Assembly (NCBI RefSeq): GCF_008330945.1
Contig: NZ_CP043488.1
Span: 1,054,001 to 1,118,000 of the forward strand
Reading direction: 5' to 3'
Origin: Labrys sp. KNU-23
GTDB lineage: Bacteria > Pseudomonadota > Alphaproteobacteria > Rhizobiales > Labraceae
DNA length: 64,000 nucleotides
Shown here: one piece after another, positions 38,533-48,483 of the stretch
Layout of the letters: each line of letters opens with the position of its first letter
Position numbering within the stretch: position 1 is the first letter of the stretch
Position numbers and translations under genes: made by a program
The notes under the pieces: generated by a model
Seen by the model: the letters and a program-made list of their open reading frames with translations, nothing else
Database searches by the model: none
What the model was told of the DNA's origin: nothing

Positions 38533-39276
38533 ATGAAAACCGTCCTGATTACCGGATGCTCGTCCGGATTCGGCCTCGAAACGGCCCGCTATTTTCTCGA
38601 CCGCAACTGGAAGGTCATCGCCACGATGCGCACGCCGCGTGAGGAGATCCTCCCCCGCTCCGAGCATATGCGCCTGCTCGCCCTGGACGTCACGGATCCC
38701 CACAGCATCAAACACGCCGTGCAAGCCGCGGGACCGATCGATGTCCTGGTCAACAACGCCGGAATCGGTGTCCTGAACGCCCTCGAAGGTACGTCCCCGG
38801 CTACTATCCGCGAGGTTTTCGAGACCAACACACTGGGCACCATCGCGATGACGCAAGCCCTGCTGCCTCAATTCAGGCAGCGTCGGGCCGGCGTCATCGT
38901 CAACGTCACCTCGAGCGTGACATACAGACCGTTTCCGCTGCTTGCCGTCTACAGTGCGAGCAAGGCGGCGGTGAACGCCTTCACGGAATCGCTGGCGCTC
39001 GAACTGCGTCCGTTCGATGTTCGCGTCAGCCTGGTGCTGCCCGGACGGGCACCGGAAACCCGTTTCGGCGAAAATGCGCAAGCTCGCATGCAGGAAGGCA
39101 TCCCCAAAGCCTATGCCGGCCTGGCGCAGAGCATTTTCGCCGAATGGGGGCAGACGCCCGCGGTAACCCAGGCACAGGACGTTGCAGAAGCGGTCTGGCG
39201 TGCGGCGAATGATCCATCCTGCCCGCTGCGCATCGCCGCGGGCGCCGATGCCGTCGCGCTGGCCGGCACGAACTGA
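38533..39276 (+). CDS. Short-chain dehydrogenase/reductase
   Basis: 247 residues from ATG 38533. Cofactor motif TGCSSGFG, structural NNAG, active-site Ser in NVTSSV and catalytic YSASK are all present. Classical SDR fold using NAD(P)H; the substrate is unknown. A GTG 12 bases upstream is an alternative start. Probably controlled by the divergent AraC regulator. Confidence 0.9.
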   Translation: MKTVLITGCSSGFGLETARYFLDRNWKVIATMRTPREEILPRSEHMRLLALDVTDPHSIKHAVQAAGPIDVLVNNAGIGVLNALEGTSPATIREVFETNTLGTIAMTQALLPQFRQRRAGVIVNVTSSVTYRPFPLLAVYSASKAAVNAFTESLALELRPFDVRVSLVLPGRAPETRFGENAQARMQEGIPKAYAGLAQSIFAEWGQTPAVTQAQDVAEAVWRAANDPSCPLRIAAGADAVALAGTN

Positions 39277-39567
39277 ATCTGGAAGGCATCCTTGCCAATA
39301 GCGGTGGTGAAGGCTCCTTGGAATCCGGCCCTCCAGTCGCTAATCCTCAGCATATCAGAATAAAACGGTAGTATTATGCTTTTTCTTGAGCAGTTCTTGA
39401 TATGACTTCTCCCGATTCAGCGTCATGTGACCTGAAATAAGCAAGACGGAGGGTATTTTTCACGTCACGGCACGTTCGGGCTTGATCAATTCTGCAACAG
39501 GGCCGTACATCGGTTTCGAGGATGATCGTCGTTTCCAAGCCATTCACGTGTTTGCGGGGGATGTTTC

Positions 39568-40566
39568 GTGGCGACTGACTCTAAGGGACGCGCTGTTTTC
39601 CGGTCGATCATCGGCGTTGGCGCTCTCGCCGCGCTCGGGGCGGTGCTGTGGTTCGCCACGCGCCCTCCCCCGCTGGTCGTGCAGGGAGAGGTCACTGCCA
39701 ACCGGGTCGACATCAGTTCCCGGGTGGCCGGCCGCATCGCCAAGCTGGCGGTCGATGTCGGGGACAATGTCAAGCAAGGCGATGTGATCGCGCAGCTGGA
39801 AAGCCCTCAACTCGATGCCGGCCTGCTGGCGGCAAGGGCGGCCTTCAACGTCGCCAAGGCCGATTTCGGGCGCGTCAACAGCACGCGCGCAGAAACCATC
39901 GATGCCCGCCGGGCCGATCTTGCTGCCGCCAGGGCGGATGTCGTGCTCTATCAGGAAATCTCCAATCGCCAGGCTGCGCTGGTCAGGAGCGGCAACACGC
40001 CCCAGCAGCGGGTCGATGAGGCCACCCGCAATCTCGAGGCCGCGACCCGCAAGCAGGAGGCGGCCGAAGCGCAGCTTCGCCTGGTGGAAAAGGGTGCCAG
40101 CGACGAGGAGAGGGCCCTGTCGGCCGCACAGGTCAAGCAGGCCGAGGCCAATCTCGGCCAGCGCGAGGCGGACGTGACCGAAATGACCATCAAGGCTCCG
40201 ATCTCCGGACAGGTGACCACGCGCGTCGCCGAGCTGGGCGAAAACTTCAGCGCCGGCGCGCCGATCTATTCGGTGATCGATATCGACGATCCCTGGTTCA
40301 CCTTCAATTTGCGCGAGGACCTGCTGGCCGGGCTCAAGGTCGGCGACAAGTTCGAGGTCACCGTTCCCGCCTTGGGTGCCAAGACACTGAGCGTCCACGT
40401 CACTACCATCAACGTGCAAGGCCAGTTCGCGACATGGCGGGCGACCCGGGCAACCGGGGATTTCGACCTGCGCACCTTCGAGATCCGGGCCAAGCCGGCC
40501 GACCGCGTGGAAGGATTGAGGCCGGGTATGAGCGTCATCGCGGCGTGGAACCGGCAAGGTCAGTGA
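39568..40566 (+). CDS. HlyD/EmrA-type membrane fusion protein
   Basis: 332 residues from GTG 39568, preceded by GGGGGAT. One N-terminal membrane anchor (SIIGVGALAALGAVLWFA), lipoyl-like half-motifs (GRIAKLAVDVGDNVKQGDVIAQLES and MTIKAPISGQVTTRVAELGENFSAG) around a long alpha-helical hairpin (about 80-195, Ala/Glu/Arg-rich), and a beta-barrel C-terminus. It bridges inner-membrane permeases to an outer-membrane channel. Followed by two ABC-2 permease genes. Confidence 0.9.
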   Translation: MATDSKGRAVFRSIIGVGALAALGAVLWFATRPPPLVVQGEVTANRVDISSRVAGRIAKLAVDVGDNVKQGDVIAQLESPQLDAGLLAARAAFNVAKADFGRVNSTRAETIDARRADLAAARADVVLYQEISNRQAALVRSGNTPQQRVDEATRNLEAATRKQEAAEAQLRLVEKGASDEERALSAAQVKQAEANLGQREADVTEMTIKAPISGQVTTRVAELGENFSAGAPIYSVIDIDDPWFTFNLREDLLAGLKVGDKFEVTVPALGAKTLSVHVTTINVQGQFATWRATRATGDFDLRTFEIRAKPADRVEGLRPGMSVIAAWNRQGQ

Positions 40567-40567
40567 C

Positions 40568-41788
40568 ATGACAGGCGTTGGCCGCATCAGAGCCGGCTTC
40601 TGGCTGGTGTTCTGCCGGGAGTTCGCCTGGCTGCGCCGCCGCCCCTTCCTGCTGTGCCTGACCACGATCATACCCTTGATCCTGATCGCCGTATTGTCAG
40701 TGACCTTCAGCGCGGGCCTGGTGACGCGCCTGCCTATCGCTGTGCTCGATCTCGACGGCAGCGAATTGTCGCGCCAGGTCATCCGCACCGTCGATGCCAC
40801 GCCGGACACGGCGATCGGCATGCGAGTCGCGGATCTCGGGGAAGGCAAGCGCGCCATCCAGTCCGGCAAGATCTACGGCCTGTTGATGCTGCCCAAGAAC
40901 CTGGAGCGCGATGTCTTTGCCGGGCGCCGGCCCGAGGTGGTGTTCTTCTACAACAACCAGCTAATGACCGCGGGCAGCCTTGCCGCCCGCGGCGTCAACA
41001 ACGCTGTGCCCGCGGTCGAAGGGGCGGTGCGCATATCGCTGCGGACCAGCCGGGGCACGCTGGCCGCAGCGGCACAGCAGGCGATCACGCCGATCCCGGT
41101 GCAGACGCAGGCGCTGTTCAATCCCACCCAGAACTACGCGCATTTCCTGCTCGCCAGCGTGTTGCCCGCCGTCTTGCAGATCGTGATCGTGCTGGCTTCG
41201 GCCTATGCCGTCGGCCTCGATACCGAGACGCGCCATCGCCTGCGGGTCCTGCGCCGGCTGGGCAATGGCCTGTGGCCGGCGCTGGCAGGCAAGCTCTTGC
41301 CCTATACGTTGATCTTCCTCGGTGTACTGGGCATCGCCGATGCGGTGCTGTTCGGCCTTCTCGATCTGCCCCTGCGCGGCAATCCATACCTGCTGCTGGC
41401 GGCCGGCACGCTCTATATCCTGGCCTGCCAGTTCTACGGCCTGGTGCTGACCTTGTTCATCAAGCCGGTCGCCTCCGCCATCAGCCTGGCGACGCTGATC
41501 GTCTCGCCCGCCTTCGGGTATATGGGGATCGGCTTTCCCCGGCTGGGCATGAACGCATTCGCCACCTGGTGGAGCGCGGGGCTGCCCGGCACCTGGTATC
41601 TGACCGCCCGGATCGATCAGACTCTGCGGGGCACGCCGCCGGATCTGTCGCTCCACCCCATCTTGGTCCTGCTGGCCTTCGTCATCGGTCTGGGATTGCT
41701 TGCCGGCTTCAAGCTCGAGCTCATCCGCCGGCATTCGCTGGCTGAAAAGCGGGCCGCGGCGGCGGTACGGGCGGAGGCGTCGGCATGA
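40568..41788 (+). CDS. ABC-2 type transporter permease 1
   Basis: 406 residues. One TM near the N-terminus (PFLLCLTTIIPLILIAVLSVTF), a large extracytoplasmic domain (about 50-190: LPIAVLDLDGSELSRQVIRTVDATP), then a cluster of five TM segments. The layout is that of YhhJ/YbhR-type ABC-2 exporters. It starts 1 base after the HlyD gene and overlaps permease 2 by 4 bases. No ABC ATPase gene is present in the operon. Confidence 0.87.
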   Translation: MTGVGRIRAGFWLVFCREFAWLRRRPFLLCLTTIIPLILIAVLSVTFSAGLVTRLPIAVLDLDGSELSRQVIRTVDATPDTAIGMRVADLGEGKRAIQSGKIYGLLMLPKNLERDVFAGRRPEVVFFYNNQLMTAGSLAARGVNNAVPAVEGAVRISLRTSRGTLAAAAQQAITPIPVQTQALFNPTQNYAHFLLASVLPAVLQIVIVLASAYAVGLDTETRHRLRVLRRLGNGLWPALAGKLLPYTLIFLGVLGIADAVLFGLLDLPLRGNPYLLLAAGTLYILACQFYGLVLTLFIKPVASAISLATLIVSPAFGYMGIGFPRLGMNAFATWWSAGLPGTWYLTARIDQTLRGTPPDLSLHPILVLLAFVIGLGLLAGFKLELIRRHSLAEKRAAAAVRAEASA

Positions 41789-42951
41789 GCGGCATCCTCA
41801 AGGCTTTCAGGCACGAATTGGGGCGTATCTTCGCCCTCAAGGCGATCTTCTCGACCCTGTTCGTCGCGGCCCTGATCTATGCGGTCTATTATCCGCAGCC
41901 CTATCGCAACGAGGCCCTGCGCGACGTGCCGATTGCGGTGGTGGACCTCGATGGCACCACCGCCAGCCGCGAACTGGCGCGGCGGCTCGATGCCTCCTCG
42001 GATGTCGCGGTGGCGATGGCCCTGCCCGACCTTGCCACCGCCGAGCGCGAAGTCTTCAAACGCACGCTTTCCGGTGCGGTGGTGATCCCGCTGCATTTCG
42101 AGCGCGACCTCCTGCATGGCCGCGCCTCGCCGATTTCCCTCTATTCCGATGCCAGCTATTTCCTGATCAATTCACGCGTCGCAGGCGCCGTGAACACCGT
42201 GGCCCGCAGCTATGGCGCCGAAGTCGAGACGGCCCGCCTGATCGGGCTCGGCATCGACCCGGCGGTCGCGTCCTCGGCAACCAGCCCGATGCCGCTCGTC
42301 TCCATCCCCCTCTTCAATCCCCAGGGCGGTTATGCGACCTATGTGCTGCCGGGCGCTTTCACCATCATCATGCAGCAGACCCTCTTGATCGCTGTCTGCC
42401 TGCTCGCCACCATCGCCGGCATGCCGGGCGTTGCCGGACAGAATGTACCCAATGTCGGCGCGGCCTCTACGGTTCTGGGCAAGCTTGCCGCCTATCTGAC
42501 CGTGGCCGCGCTCCTCGTGCCGTTCTATTTCATCGTCCTGCCCTATTTCTACAACATCCCCAAGCTGGGCAGCCTCGGCACCATCGCTCTCCTCGCCTTG
42601 CCCTTCGTGCTGTCGGTCAGCGCGCTCGGCATGGTGATCGGACTGACGCTGCGCTCTCCCCTGACCGTGCAGTTGACGGCCGCGGCCCTCGGGCTGCCAC
42701 TCTTCTTCCTCTCCGGCTTTTCCTGGCCGATCGAAGCCGTTCCGCCCGCCCTGCGTGCCGTGGCGCAGCTCATTCCCGGCAGCATCGCCATCACCGGCAT
42801 GACCCAGGTGGTCGAGATGGGCGCTTCGATCGACGATGTCAGAATGCAGTTCCTCGGCCTGTGGGCACTCGCCATCGGCTATACTTTGCTCGCCATCCTG
42901 CTCGAATGGCGCCGGCAGCGGCGCCAGGCTGCTCGATCTGCCCTCACCTGA
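41785..42951 (+). CDS. ABC-2 type transporter permease 2
   Basis: 388 residues with the same plan as permease 1: N-terminal TM (AIFSTLFVAALIYAVYY), extracytoplasmic domain (VPIAVVDLDGTTASRELARRLDAS), and five or six C-terminal TMs ending in a basic tail. The pair could form a heterodimeric exporter. The translational overlap with permease 1 supports this. The ATPase must be encoded elsewhere if this is a working ABC system. Confidence 0.87.
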   Translation: MSGILKAFRHELGRIFALKAIFSTLFVAALIYAVYYPQPYRNEALRDVPIAVVDLDGTTASRELARRLDASSDVAVAMALPDLATAEREVFKRTLSGAVVIPLHFERDLLHGRASPISLYSDASYFLINSRVAGAVNTVARSYGAEVETARLIGLGIDPAVASSATSPMPLVSIPLFNPQGGYATYVLPGAFTIIMQQTLLIAVCLLATIAGMPGVAGQNVPNVGAASTVLGKLAAYLTVAALLVPFYFIVLPYFYNIPKLGSLGTIALLALPFVLSVSALGMVIGLTLRSPLTVQLTAAALGLPLFFLSGFSWPIEAVPPALRAVAQLIPGSIAITGMTQVVEMGASIDDVRMQFLGLWALAIGYTLLAILLEWRRQRRQAARSALT

Positions 42952-42956
42952 ATTCT

Positions 42957-43781
42957 TCAGGCGCCGAGCCTGTCGGCCAGTTCGGTGAAACTGCCGGCAT
43001 GGATGTCGAACCAGGGCTCGGGCGCAATGTCCGGCCGGGCATCCGGCCCGAACTCGTGCGGCCGCGCGACGAAGGCAGTTCGCATGCCGAAGGCCCTGGC
43101 AGCCTTGAGGTCGTATTTGTGGCAGGCGACCATCATGATCTGGTCGGGCCGGTAGCCGAGATAGTCGACGGCGAGCTGATAGACAGCCGGGGCAGGCTTG
43201 TAGCTGCGGGCCAGCTCCGCGGTCAGCACCGCATCGAACGGCAGGCCCGCATGCCTGACCACGGCGACCACCGCGGCCATGCCGGCGTTCGACAGGGTGG
43301 AGGTCACGAATTTGCGCCCAAGCCGGTCGAGCCCTGCGACGCTGTCGGGCCAGGCGTCGAGCGTCGTCCAGACCGTGTTGAGCTCGTCCCGCTCCGCAAG
43401 CGAAAAACATCCCGACAAGGCATGGCGCTCCAGGAGGACGTCGAGTGCCTGTCGATAGATCGCATCCACCCTTATCCATGGCCGCTGCCCGGCGATGACC
43501 CCGTCGAGCGTGCGGCGGTAGAGATCGCGCCATTCGGCCGACAGGCGCGCCCAATCCACCTCGATCGCCTTGGCGCGGTTGAGCGCCTCACCCATGCGCA
43601 TGATGGGCCGGTAGAAATCGACGCAGGTTCCCTGCACGTCGAAGGTCAGCGCCCGCACGCCTTCAAGAGCTTCAGCCGCCACGGCACCCTTCCTGTCCGG
43701 AGCCATTGCGAGCACCGCTGCACCCGCACCGGCCAGAATATCTCGACGATTCAATCGAGTCGAAAGCCCCGATAATTTCAC
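42957..43781 (-). CDS. HAD-superfamily hydrolase (2-haloacid dehalogenase type II) with Tat-like signal
   Basis: 274 residues. The N-terminus carries a twin-arginine-like signal, NRRDILAGAGAAVLAMAP. The HAD nucleophile is Asp48 in ALTFDVQGTCVDFY; later motifs are STLSNAG, the Lys in ARSYKPAPAVYQ, and MVACHKYDLKAARAFGMRTAFV. This matches the type II haloacid dehalogenase family, which is usually cytoplasmic. It follows the tartrate dehydrogenase gene on the same strand with a 77-base gap. The substrate is unknown. Confidence 0.8.
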   Translation of the reverse strand: MKLSGLSTRLNRRDILAGAGAAVLAMAPDRKGAVAAEALEGVRALTFDVQGTCVDFYRPIMRMGEALNRAKAIEVDWARLSAEWRDLYRRTLDGVIAGQRPWIRVDAIYRQALDVLLERHALSGCFSLAERDELNTVWTTLDAWPDSVAGLDRLGRKFVTSTLSNAGMAAVVAVVRHAGLPFDAVLTAELARSYKPAPAVYQLAVDYLGYRPDQIMMVACHKYDLKAARAFGMRTAFVARPHEFGPDARPDIAPEPWFDIHAGSFTELADRLGA

Positions 43782-43858
43782 GGTTCCTGCTCCCTGGTTG
43801 CCGTTGTCTCATCGCGACCGGAAGGAATGGCCGATCTCACGACCCATCGCCGGATCGC

Positions 43859-44932
43859 TCAGACGTTGGACGAATGGATCGCGTCGACCACCGCGTCAGT
43901 GACCTCCCTGGTGGTGGCCGTGCCGCCGACGTCAGGCGTCAGAATCCCGGCCCCCGTCACCCTTTCCACTGCCCGCATCAGCCTGGCGGAGGCATCCGCC
44001 TCACCGAGATGGTCGAGCATCTGGGCGGCCGTCCAGAAGGTCGCCACGGGATTGGCAATGCCCTTGCCGGTGATGTCGAAGGCCGAACCATGGATCGGTT
44101 CGAACATCGAGGGAAAGCGCCGCTCAGGATCGATATTGCCCGTCGGCGCCACGCCGAGGCTGCCCGCAAGCGCGCCGGCGAGATCGGAGAGAATATCGGC
44201 ATGAAGATTGGTGGCGACGATGGTGTCGAGGCTCTTGGGATTGAGGGTCATGCGCACTGTCATGGCGTCGACCAGCATCTTGTCCCAGGTCACGTCCGGA
44301 AATTCCTCTGCGACCTCGGCGGCGATCTCGTCCCACATCACCATGCCATGGCGCTGCGCATTCGACTTGGTGACCACCGTCAGGAACTTGCGCGGACGCG
44401 ATTGGGCCAGCCTGAAGGCATAGCGCATGATGCGGGTGACGCCGACGCGAGTGAAGATCGCCACCTCCGTGCCGACCTCCTCCGGAAGCCCCCGATGGGC
44501 GCGGCCGCCATGTCCGGAATATTCGCCTTCCGAGTTCTCGCGCACGATCACCCAATCGAGATCGCCCGGCCCGCACTGGCGCAGGGGCGAGGTGATGCCC
44601 GGCAGGATCTTGGTCGGCCGCACATTGGCATATTGGTCGAAGCCCTGGCAGATCGGCAGGCGCAGCCCCCACAGCGTGATGTGGTCGGGGACGTCGGGCG
44701 CACCAACCGCGCCGAAATAGATGGCGTCGAACTTCTTGAGCCTGGACAGCCCGTCGGCCGGCATCATGACGCCGTGCTTCTTGTAATGGTCGGAACCCCA
44801 GTCGAAATTCTCTATGTTGAACTTCAGCCCGCCATCGCGCCTTTCGAGCGCGGCCAACACCGTGGTGCCGGCGGCGATGACTTCGGGGCCGATACCATCG
44901 GCGGGAATGGCTGCGATGGAATATTCGCGCAT
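43859..44932 (-). CDS. ttuC: Tartrate dehydrogenase/D-malate dehydrogenase (decarboxylating)
   Basis: 357 residues of the beta-decarboxylating dehydrogenase (isocitrate/isopropylmalate) family. It begins YSIAAIPADGIGPEVI; substrate and metal residues appear in VIVRENSEGEYSGHGGR and TNLHADILSDLAGALAGSLG, and the NAD region in EPIHGSAFDITGKGIANP. Best fit is the tartrate/D-malate dehydrogenase branch. The order MFS transporter, dehydrogenase and divergent LysR mirrors the ttuABC locus of Agrobacterium. NAD+ and Mn2+ use is known for the family. Confidence 0.88.
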   Translation of the reverse strand: MREYSIAAIPADGIGPEVIAAGTTVLAALERRDGGLKFNIENFDWGSDHYKKHGVMMPADGLSRLKKFDAIYFGAVGAPDVPDHITLWGLRLPICQGFDQYANVRPTKILPGITSPLRQCGPGDLDWVIVRENSEGEYSGHGGRAHRGLPEEVGTEVAIFTRVGVTRIMRYAFRLAQSRPRKFLTVVTKSNAQRHGMVMWDEIAAEVAEEFPDVTWDKMLVDAMTVRMTLNPKSLDTIVATNLHADILSDLAGALAGSLGVAPTGNIDPERRFPSMFEPIHGSAFDITGKGIANPVATFWTAAQMLDHLGEADASARLMRAVERVTGAGILTPDVGGTATTREVTDAVVDAIHSSNV

Positions 44933-44961
44933 CGTCTATGCTCCAGGAAGAAAAAGGGGGA

Positions 44962-46275
44962 TTACAGGTGCTGGCGGGCAGCGTTTGTGGTGGCAGCATC
45001 CGGGGTGCTGGCGGCGGAACGGGCGAGGACCAGGGTCAGTACGGCCGACAGCACCAGAAGGCCGGCGACGAAATAGAGCCCGCCGGCAAAGCCGCCCGTC
45101 ACGTCCTTGATCCAGCCGATCATCGAGGGGCCGACGAAGCCGCCAAGATTGCCGATGGAGTTGATCGTGGCGATGCCCGCGGCCGCAGCCGGGCCGGACA
45201 GGAACAGGGTCGGCATGCTCCACAGGGGTGGCTTCGAGCAGCTGATGCCGATATTGACCAAGGTCAGCGCGATCAGGACAGTGACGACCCCGCCGGCACC
45301 GGAAGCGAAGGCAAGGCCACCCGCCGCCAGCAGGCAGGCGAAGACGACATGCCAGGTACGCTCGCCGGTCCGGTCGGAATGACGAGCCCAGAACACCATG
45401 GCGATGACGGCCATCACGGCGGGAATGGCATTGAGGAAACCGACCTGCAGTGAGGTCAGGCCGAATTCCTTGATGATCTGGGGCGCCCAGATGCCAAGCG
45501 TATACAAGCCGGCCGAAGTGCCGAAATAGACCAGGGCAAGGGCGAGGACGCGGATATCGGCCAGGCCGGCCCAGATGCTGTGATGGGCCTTGGCGCCCTT
45601 GGCCTTCTGCTCGTCCGCCATGGTTGCAACCAGCCAGGCGCGCTCCTCCTCCGTCAACCATTTCGCCTTCTCGGGGCGATCGGTGAGATAGAACAGCACG
45701 ACGATGCCGAAGACCAGCGCCGGTGCGGCTTCGATCAGGAACATCCACTGCCATCCGGCCAGGCCCATCAGCCCGTGCATTTCCATGAGCGCTCCGGATA
45801 TCGGCGACCCCAATGCCGTGGACAGGGGAGCCGCCGCCATGAAGATCGCTGTGACGGCGGCGCGGCGGCGGGCGGGAAACCAGAAGCTCAGATAGAGGAT
45901 GATGCCCGGAAAGAAGCCGGCTTCGGCGACGCCGAGCAGGAAGCGAAGGATGTAGAAACCCGTCACCCCCTGCACGAAGGCCATCAGGCCGGAAATGACA
46001 CCCCAGGTGATCATCACTCGCGCGATCCAGATGCGCGCGCCGACCTTGTCGAGAATGAGATTGGACGGCACTTCGAACAGAAAATAACCGAGGAAGAAGA
46101 TACCAGCTCCCAGGCCGAAAATGGTCGAGGAGAACCCCAGTTCCTTGTTCATCTCCAGCGCGGCAAAGCCGATATTCACACGATCAAGGAACGCGATGAA
46201 ATAAAGCAGCATGATGAAGGGCACTATGCGCCATGAAATCTTGCGTAAGACACGCCTTTCCAGCTCGCCTGCCAC
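44962..46275 (-). CDS. MFS transporter, anion:cation symporter family (tartrate transporter-like)
   Basis: 437 residues from GTG 46275; GGGAGGAA lies 6-13 bases upstream. Longer in-frame starts (for example TTG 46362) would add a basic leader that lacks family similarity. Twelve TM segments with the ACS-family start [25 protein letters not shown] and the motif [18 protein letters not shown]. It sits 29 bases before the tartrate dehydrogenase gene, so dicarboxylate or hydroxyacid uptake is probable. Confidence 0.88.
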   Translation of the reverse strand: MAGELERRVLRKISWRIVPFIMLLYFIAFLDRVNIGFAALEMNKELGFSSTIFGLGAGIFFLGYFLFEVPSNLILDKVGARIWIARVMITWGVISGLMAFVQGVTGFYILRFLLGVAEAGFFPGIILYLSFWFPARRRAAVTAIFMAAAPLSTALGSPISGALMEMHGLMGLAGWQWMFLIEAAPALVFGIVVLFYLTDRPEKAKWLTEEERAWLVATMADEQKAKGAKAHHSIWAGLADIRVLALALVYFGTSAGLYTLGIWAPQIIKEFGLTSLQVGFLNAIPAVMAVIAMVFWARHSDRTGERTWHVVFACLLAAGGLAFASGAGGVVTVLIALTLVNIGISCSKPPLWSMPTLFLSGPAAAAGIATINSIGNLGGFVGPSMIGWIKDVTGGFAGGLYFVAGLLVLSAVLTLVLARSAASTPDAATTNAARQHL

Positions 46276-46360
46276 GATTAATTCCTCCCGATTTTTGTAT
46301 GGAACGCGTCTGCTGCGCTTGTTCGTCGTTTTTCTGCGCAAGAGCTCTGGACTGCAATGC

Positions 46361-46395
46361 AATCAGGATTATATAATTTATTTGTACAATCAGGA
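46361..46395. promoter_or_regulatory. Candidate LysR operator between MFS and LysR genes
   Basis: AT-rich stretch with the palindrome ATTATATAAT (46368-46377) flanked by AATCAGGA direct repeats at 46361-46368 and 46388-46395. Lies in the 127-base divergent region; assignment to the LysR gene at 46403 is inference. Confidence 0.35.
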
Positions 46396-46402
46396 GAAGG
46401 TC

Positions 46403-47317
46403 GTGGACCTCAACCAACTCCGGTGTTTCGTCGTCGTGGCGGAAGAACTGCATTTCGGCCAGGCTGCGCAAAAGCTCGGCATGCTGCCAGCCTCACTGGG
46501 CCGGCATATCCGGCTCCTGGAGGAATCGCTGGGGACGCAATTGCTGCTGCGCACGACGCGCAATGTCGGCCTGACCAGCGAGGGGGCGTTGCTTTTGCCT
46601 CGGGCCCGCCAACTGCTTGAGCAGTCAGACGACATCGTAGCCCGCTTCAGGGCCATGGGCAGCAACTCGGCCAAGCCGCTGAGGATCGGCGCGATCGACA
46701 GCGCTGCCGCCGGCCTGCTGCCGATGCTGCTCCAGGATCTCCGGGCAGCCTATCCGGACATGACGACGCAGCTCATCGAGGACAAGACCATCCGGCTCCT
46801 GTCACGCTTGTTGTCCGGCGGCATCGATCTCGCCTTCATCCGCCCCCCCGACATGATCGACCCTCACATCAAGACCGTCCGGCTGTTTCACGAAACCGCG
46901 GTGGTGGCGATGTCGGTCCAGCACCGCCTGGCGGGACGCAGCCATGTCGCCATCCACGAACTCGAGGACGAGCCACTCATCGTGCCGGAACGGCGGTCCC
47001 GCCCCCACAGCCACGACCTCACCATCAAGCTGTTCACCGAAGCCGGGTTGCAGGCCAGGGTCGCGCAATTGGCGGACGAGAAGCAGACCATCGTCAATCT
47101 CGTGGCAGCCCGGATCGGCATCGCCATCGTGCCGCAATGGACCGCACGCCTGGCGGTCAGCGGCGTGGTCTTCGTGCCGCTGGCCGTCGAACCGGGCGCG
47201 ATGACCAACAGGCTGCCGCTTTCGGTAGCCTGGCTGAAAGGCGCGCGCGATCCGGCCAGGGACAGGATCCTGGAGGTCCTGAACCGCAACCTGGCCCAAT
47301 ATGAGGAATCGGCCTGA
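46403..47317 (+). CDS. LysR family regulator of tartrate-type locus
   Basis: 304 residues from GTG 46403 ([22 protein letters not shown]), preceded by AGGAGAAGG; the frame is open far upstream but those residues are not LysR-like. The HTH includes [29 protein letters not shown]; an effector domain follows from about 90. Divergent from the MFS/ttuC/HAD operon. Position matches ttuA of known tartrate loci. Confidence 0.9.
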   Translation: MDLNQLRCFVVVAEELHFGQAAQKLGMLPASLGRHIRLLEESLGTQLLLRTTRNVGLTSEGALLLPRARQLLEQSDDIVARFRAMGSNSAKPLRIGAIDSAAAGLLPMLLQDLRAAYPDMTTQLIEDKTIRLLSRLLSGGIDLAFIRPPDMIDPHIKTVRLFHETAVVAMSVQHRLAGRSHVAIHELEDEPLIVPERRSRPHSHDLTIKLFTEAGLQARVAQLADEKQTIVNLVAARIGIAIVPQWTARLAVSGVVFVPLAVEPGAMTNRLPLSVAWLKGARDPARDRILEVLNRNLAQYEESA

Positions 47318-47428
47318 GGCGCCCTGCAATTTGATGGAACCATCAAGAATGGCGTCGGCGCATCGGAAAAGGCGCTGAAGCGGCAGAGCGCATGGGCCCG
47401 GGTATCTTTCCAACGGGCGCGAGCCGTC

Positions 47429-48337
47429 CTAGTCCGCCCACAAAGCGGGAGCGTGGGCAGTGATATAGTCCCACAGGCGATTGGCGACGGGACCGTGCGG
47501 GCGATCCCGTCGCCGCGCGGCGACCAGTTCGGTTTCGACACCCGGAAAGGCGCTTCCGGCCATGGAAAGAAGGCGTCCATCGCGCAATTCGTGCTCGATC
47601 ATGAAGCGCGGCAGGTGTCCCCATGCCATGCCACGGATGATGACCTCCTTCTTCATCGCGTGGTCGGCGACCGTGCATTGCGGCGCGCCTTCCATGACGT
47701 AGAAGTTCATCTTCGCCGCCGCCCGAGCAGTATCGCGGATGATGCATTGGGTGAGGCCGCGCATTTGATCGGGCGAGATCCGGCTTGTAGGCGCGAACGG
47801 CAAAAACCCCGGGGCAACCACCGGCACGAATGATACCGGGCCCAGATCGATCCATTCCAGGCGCGGATCACTCTTCCCGACCCAATGCAGGATCAAATCG
47901 GCCTCGTCCTCCAAGAGCCGTTCCGCCGGGCCACCGATCGTCTCGAAATGCAGATCCAGCCGTGTCTGCGGGCATTGCGAGAAGAAGCCACCCAGCAGTC
48001 GCAGGCCTTCATGCAGGGGGCAGGTGTCGCCGAGAATGACGCGCAGATGCGTCTCCTCGCCCATGGCGAGCTGGCCAGCATGCACACGCAGTGCCTCCAT
48101 CTCGCCAAGCAGGGACTGGGCCTTGCGATGGAACGAGCAGCCTGCCTCGGTCGGGGAAACGCGATAGCCACTGCGATCGAGCAGCAGGACGCCAAGGTTG
48201 GCCTCAAGCTTGGCAATCGCTGCAAATATCGCCGCATGCGAACGATTGAGCGCGATGGCCGCAGCCTGAAAGCCGCCTTCGCGGACCACTGCATCGAGGC
48301 ACTGGATTTCCTGAAGTGTGAATGCATGCATTGTCAT
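47429..48337 (-). CDS. LysR family transcriptional regulator
   Basis: 302 residues. N-terminal HTH (FTLQEIQCLDAVVREGGFQAAAIALNRSHAAIFAAIAKLEANLGVLLLDRSG) and effector domain with LRVILGDTCPLHEGLRLLGGFF. The usual SQPAVS recognition region reads SHAAIFAAI. Divergent from the alpha/beta hydrolase at 48484, its likely target. The start codon lies in a 12-bp palindrome AATGCATGCATT (48321-48332), perhaps by chance. Confidence 0.9.
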   Translation of the reverse strand: MTMHAFTLQEIQCLDAVVREGGFQAAAIALNRSHAAIFAAIAKLEANLGVLLLDRSGYRVSPTEAGCSFHRKAQSLLGEMEALRVHAGQLAMGEETHLRVILGDTCPLHEGLRLLGGFFSQCPQTRLDLHFETIGGPAERLLEDEADLILHWVGKSDPRLEWIDLGPVSFVPVVAPGFLPFAPTSRISPDQMRGLTQCIIRDTARAAAKMNFYVMEGAPQCTVADHAMKKEVIIRGMAWGHLPRFMIEHELRDGRLLSMAGSAFPGVETELVAARRRDRPHGPVANRLWDYITAHAPALWAD

Positions 48338-48342
48338 TTTTT

Positions 48343-48359
48343 ATTACAATGATCGTAAT
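48343..48359. promoter_or_regulatory. Candidate LysR operator (T-N11-A type)
   Basis: ATTAC-AATGATC-GTAAT, a perfect 5-bp dyad with a 7-base spacer, lies 5 bases upstream of the LysR start in the AT-rich divergent region. It fits the LysR-type T-N11-A pattern. Confidence 0.5.
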
Positions 48360-48483
48360 ATATTTTCAATTTTTATTTAAATTACGTGGCCCTAATTTCG
48401 GAACGCCCCATCGAGGAGGGCGGATTTCGCCTCCCTGGGCCCGGCAGTAACGCCGGAAAGAACAGGCATGAAAGGTTCACGCT

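Noticed and set aside
48321..48332. AATGCATGCATT palindrome as an operator
   Set aside because: It is made by the codons at the start of the LysR gene (ATG ACA ATG CAT GCA); the dyad at 48343-48359 is a better site.
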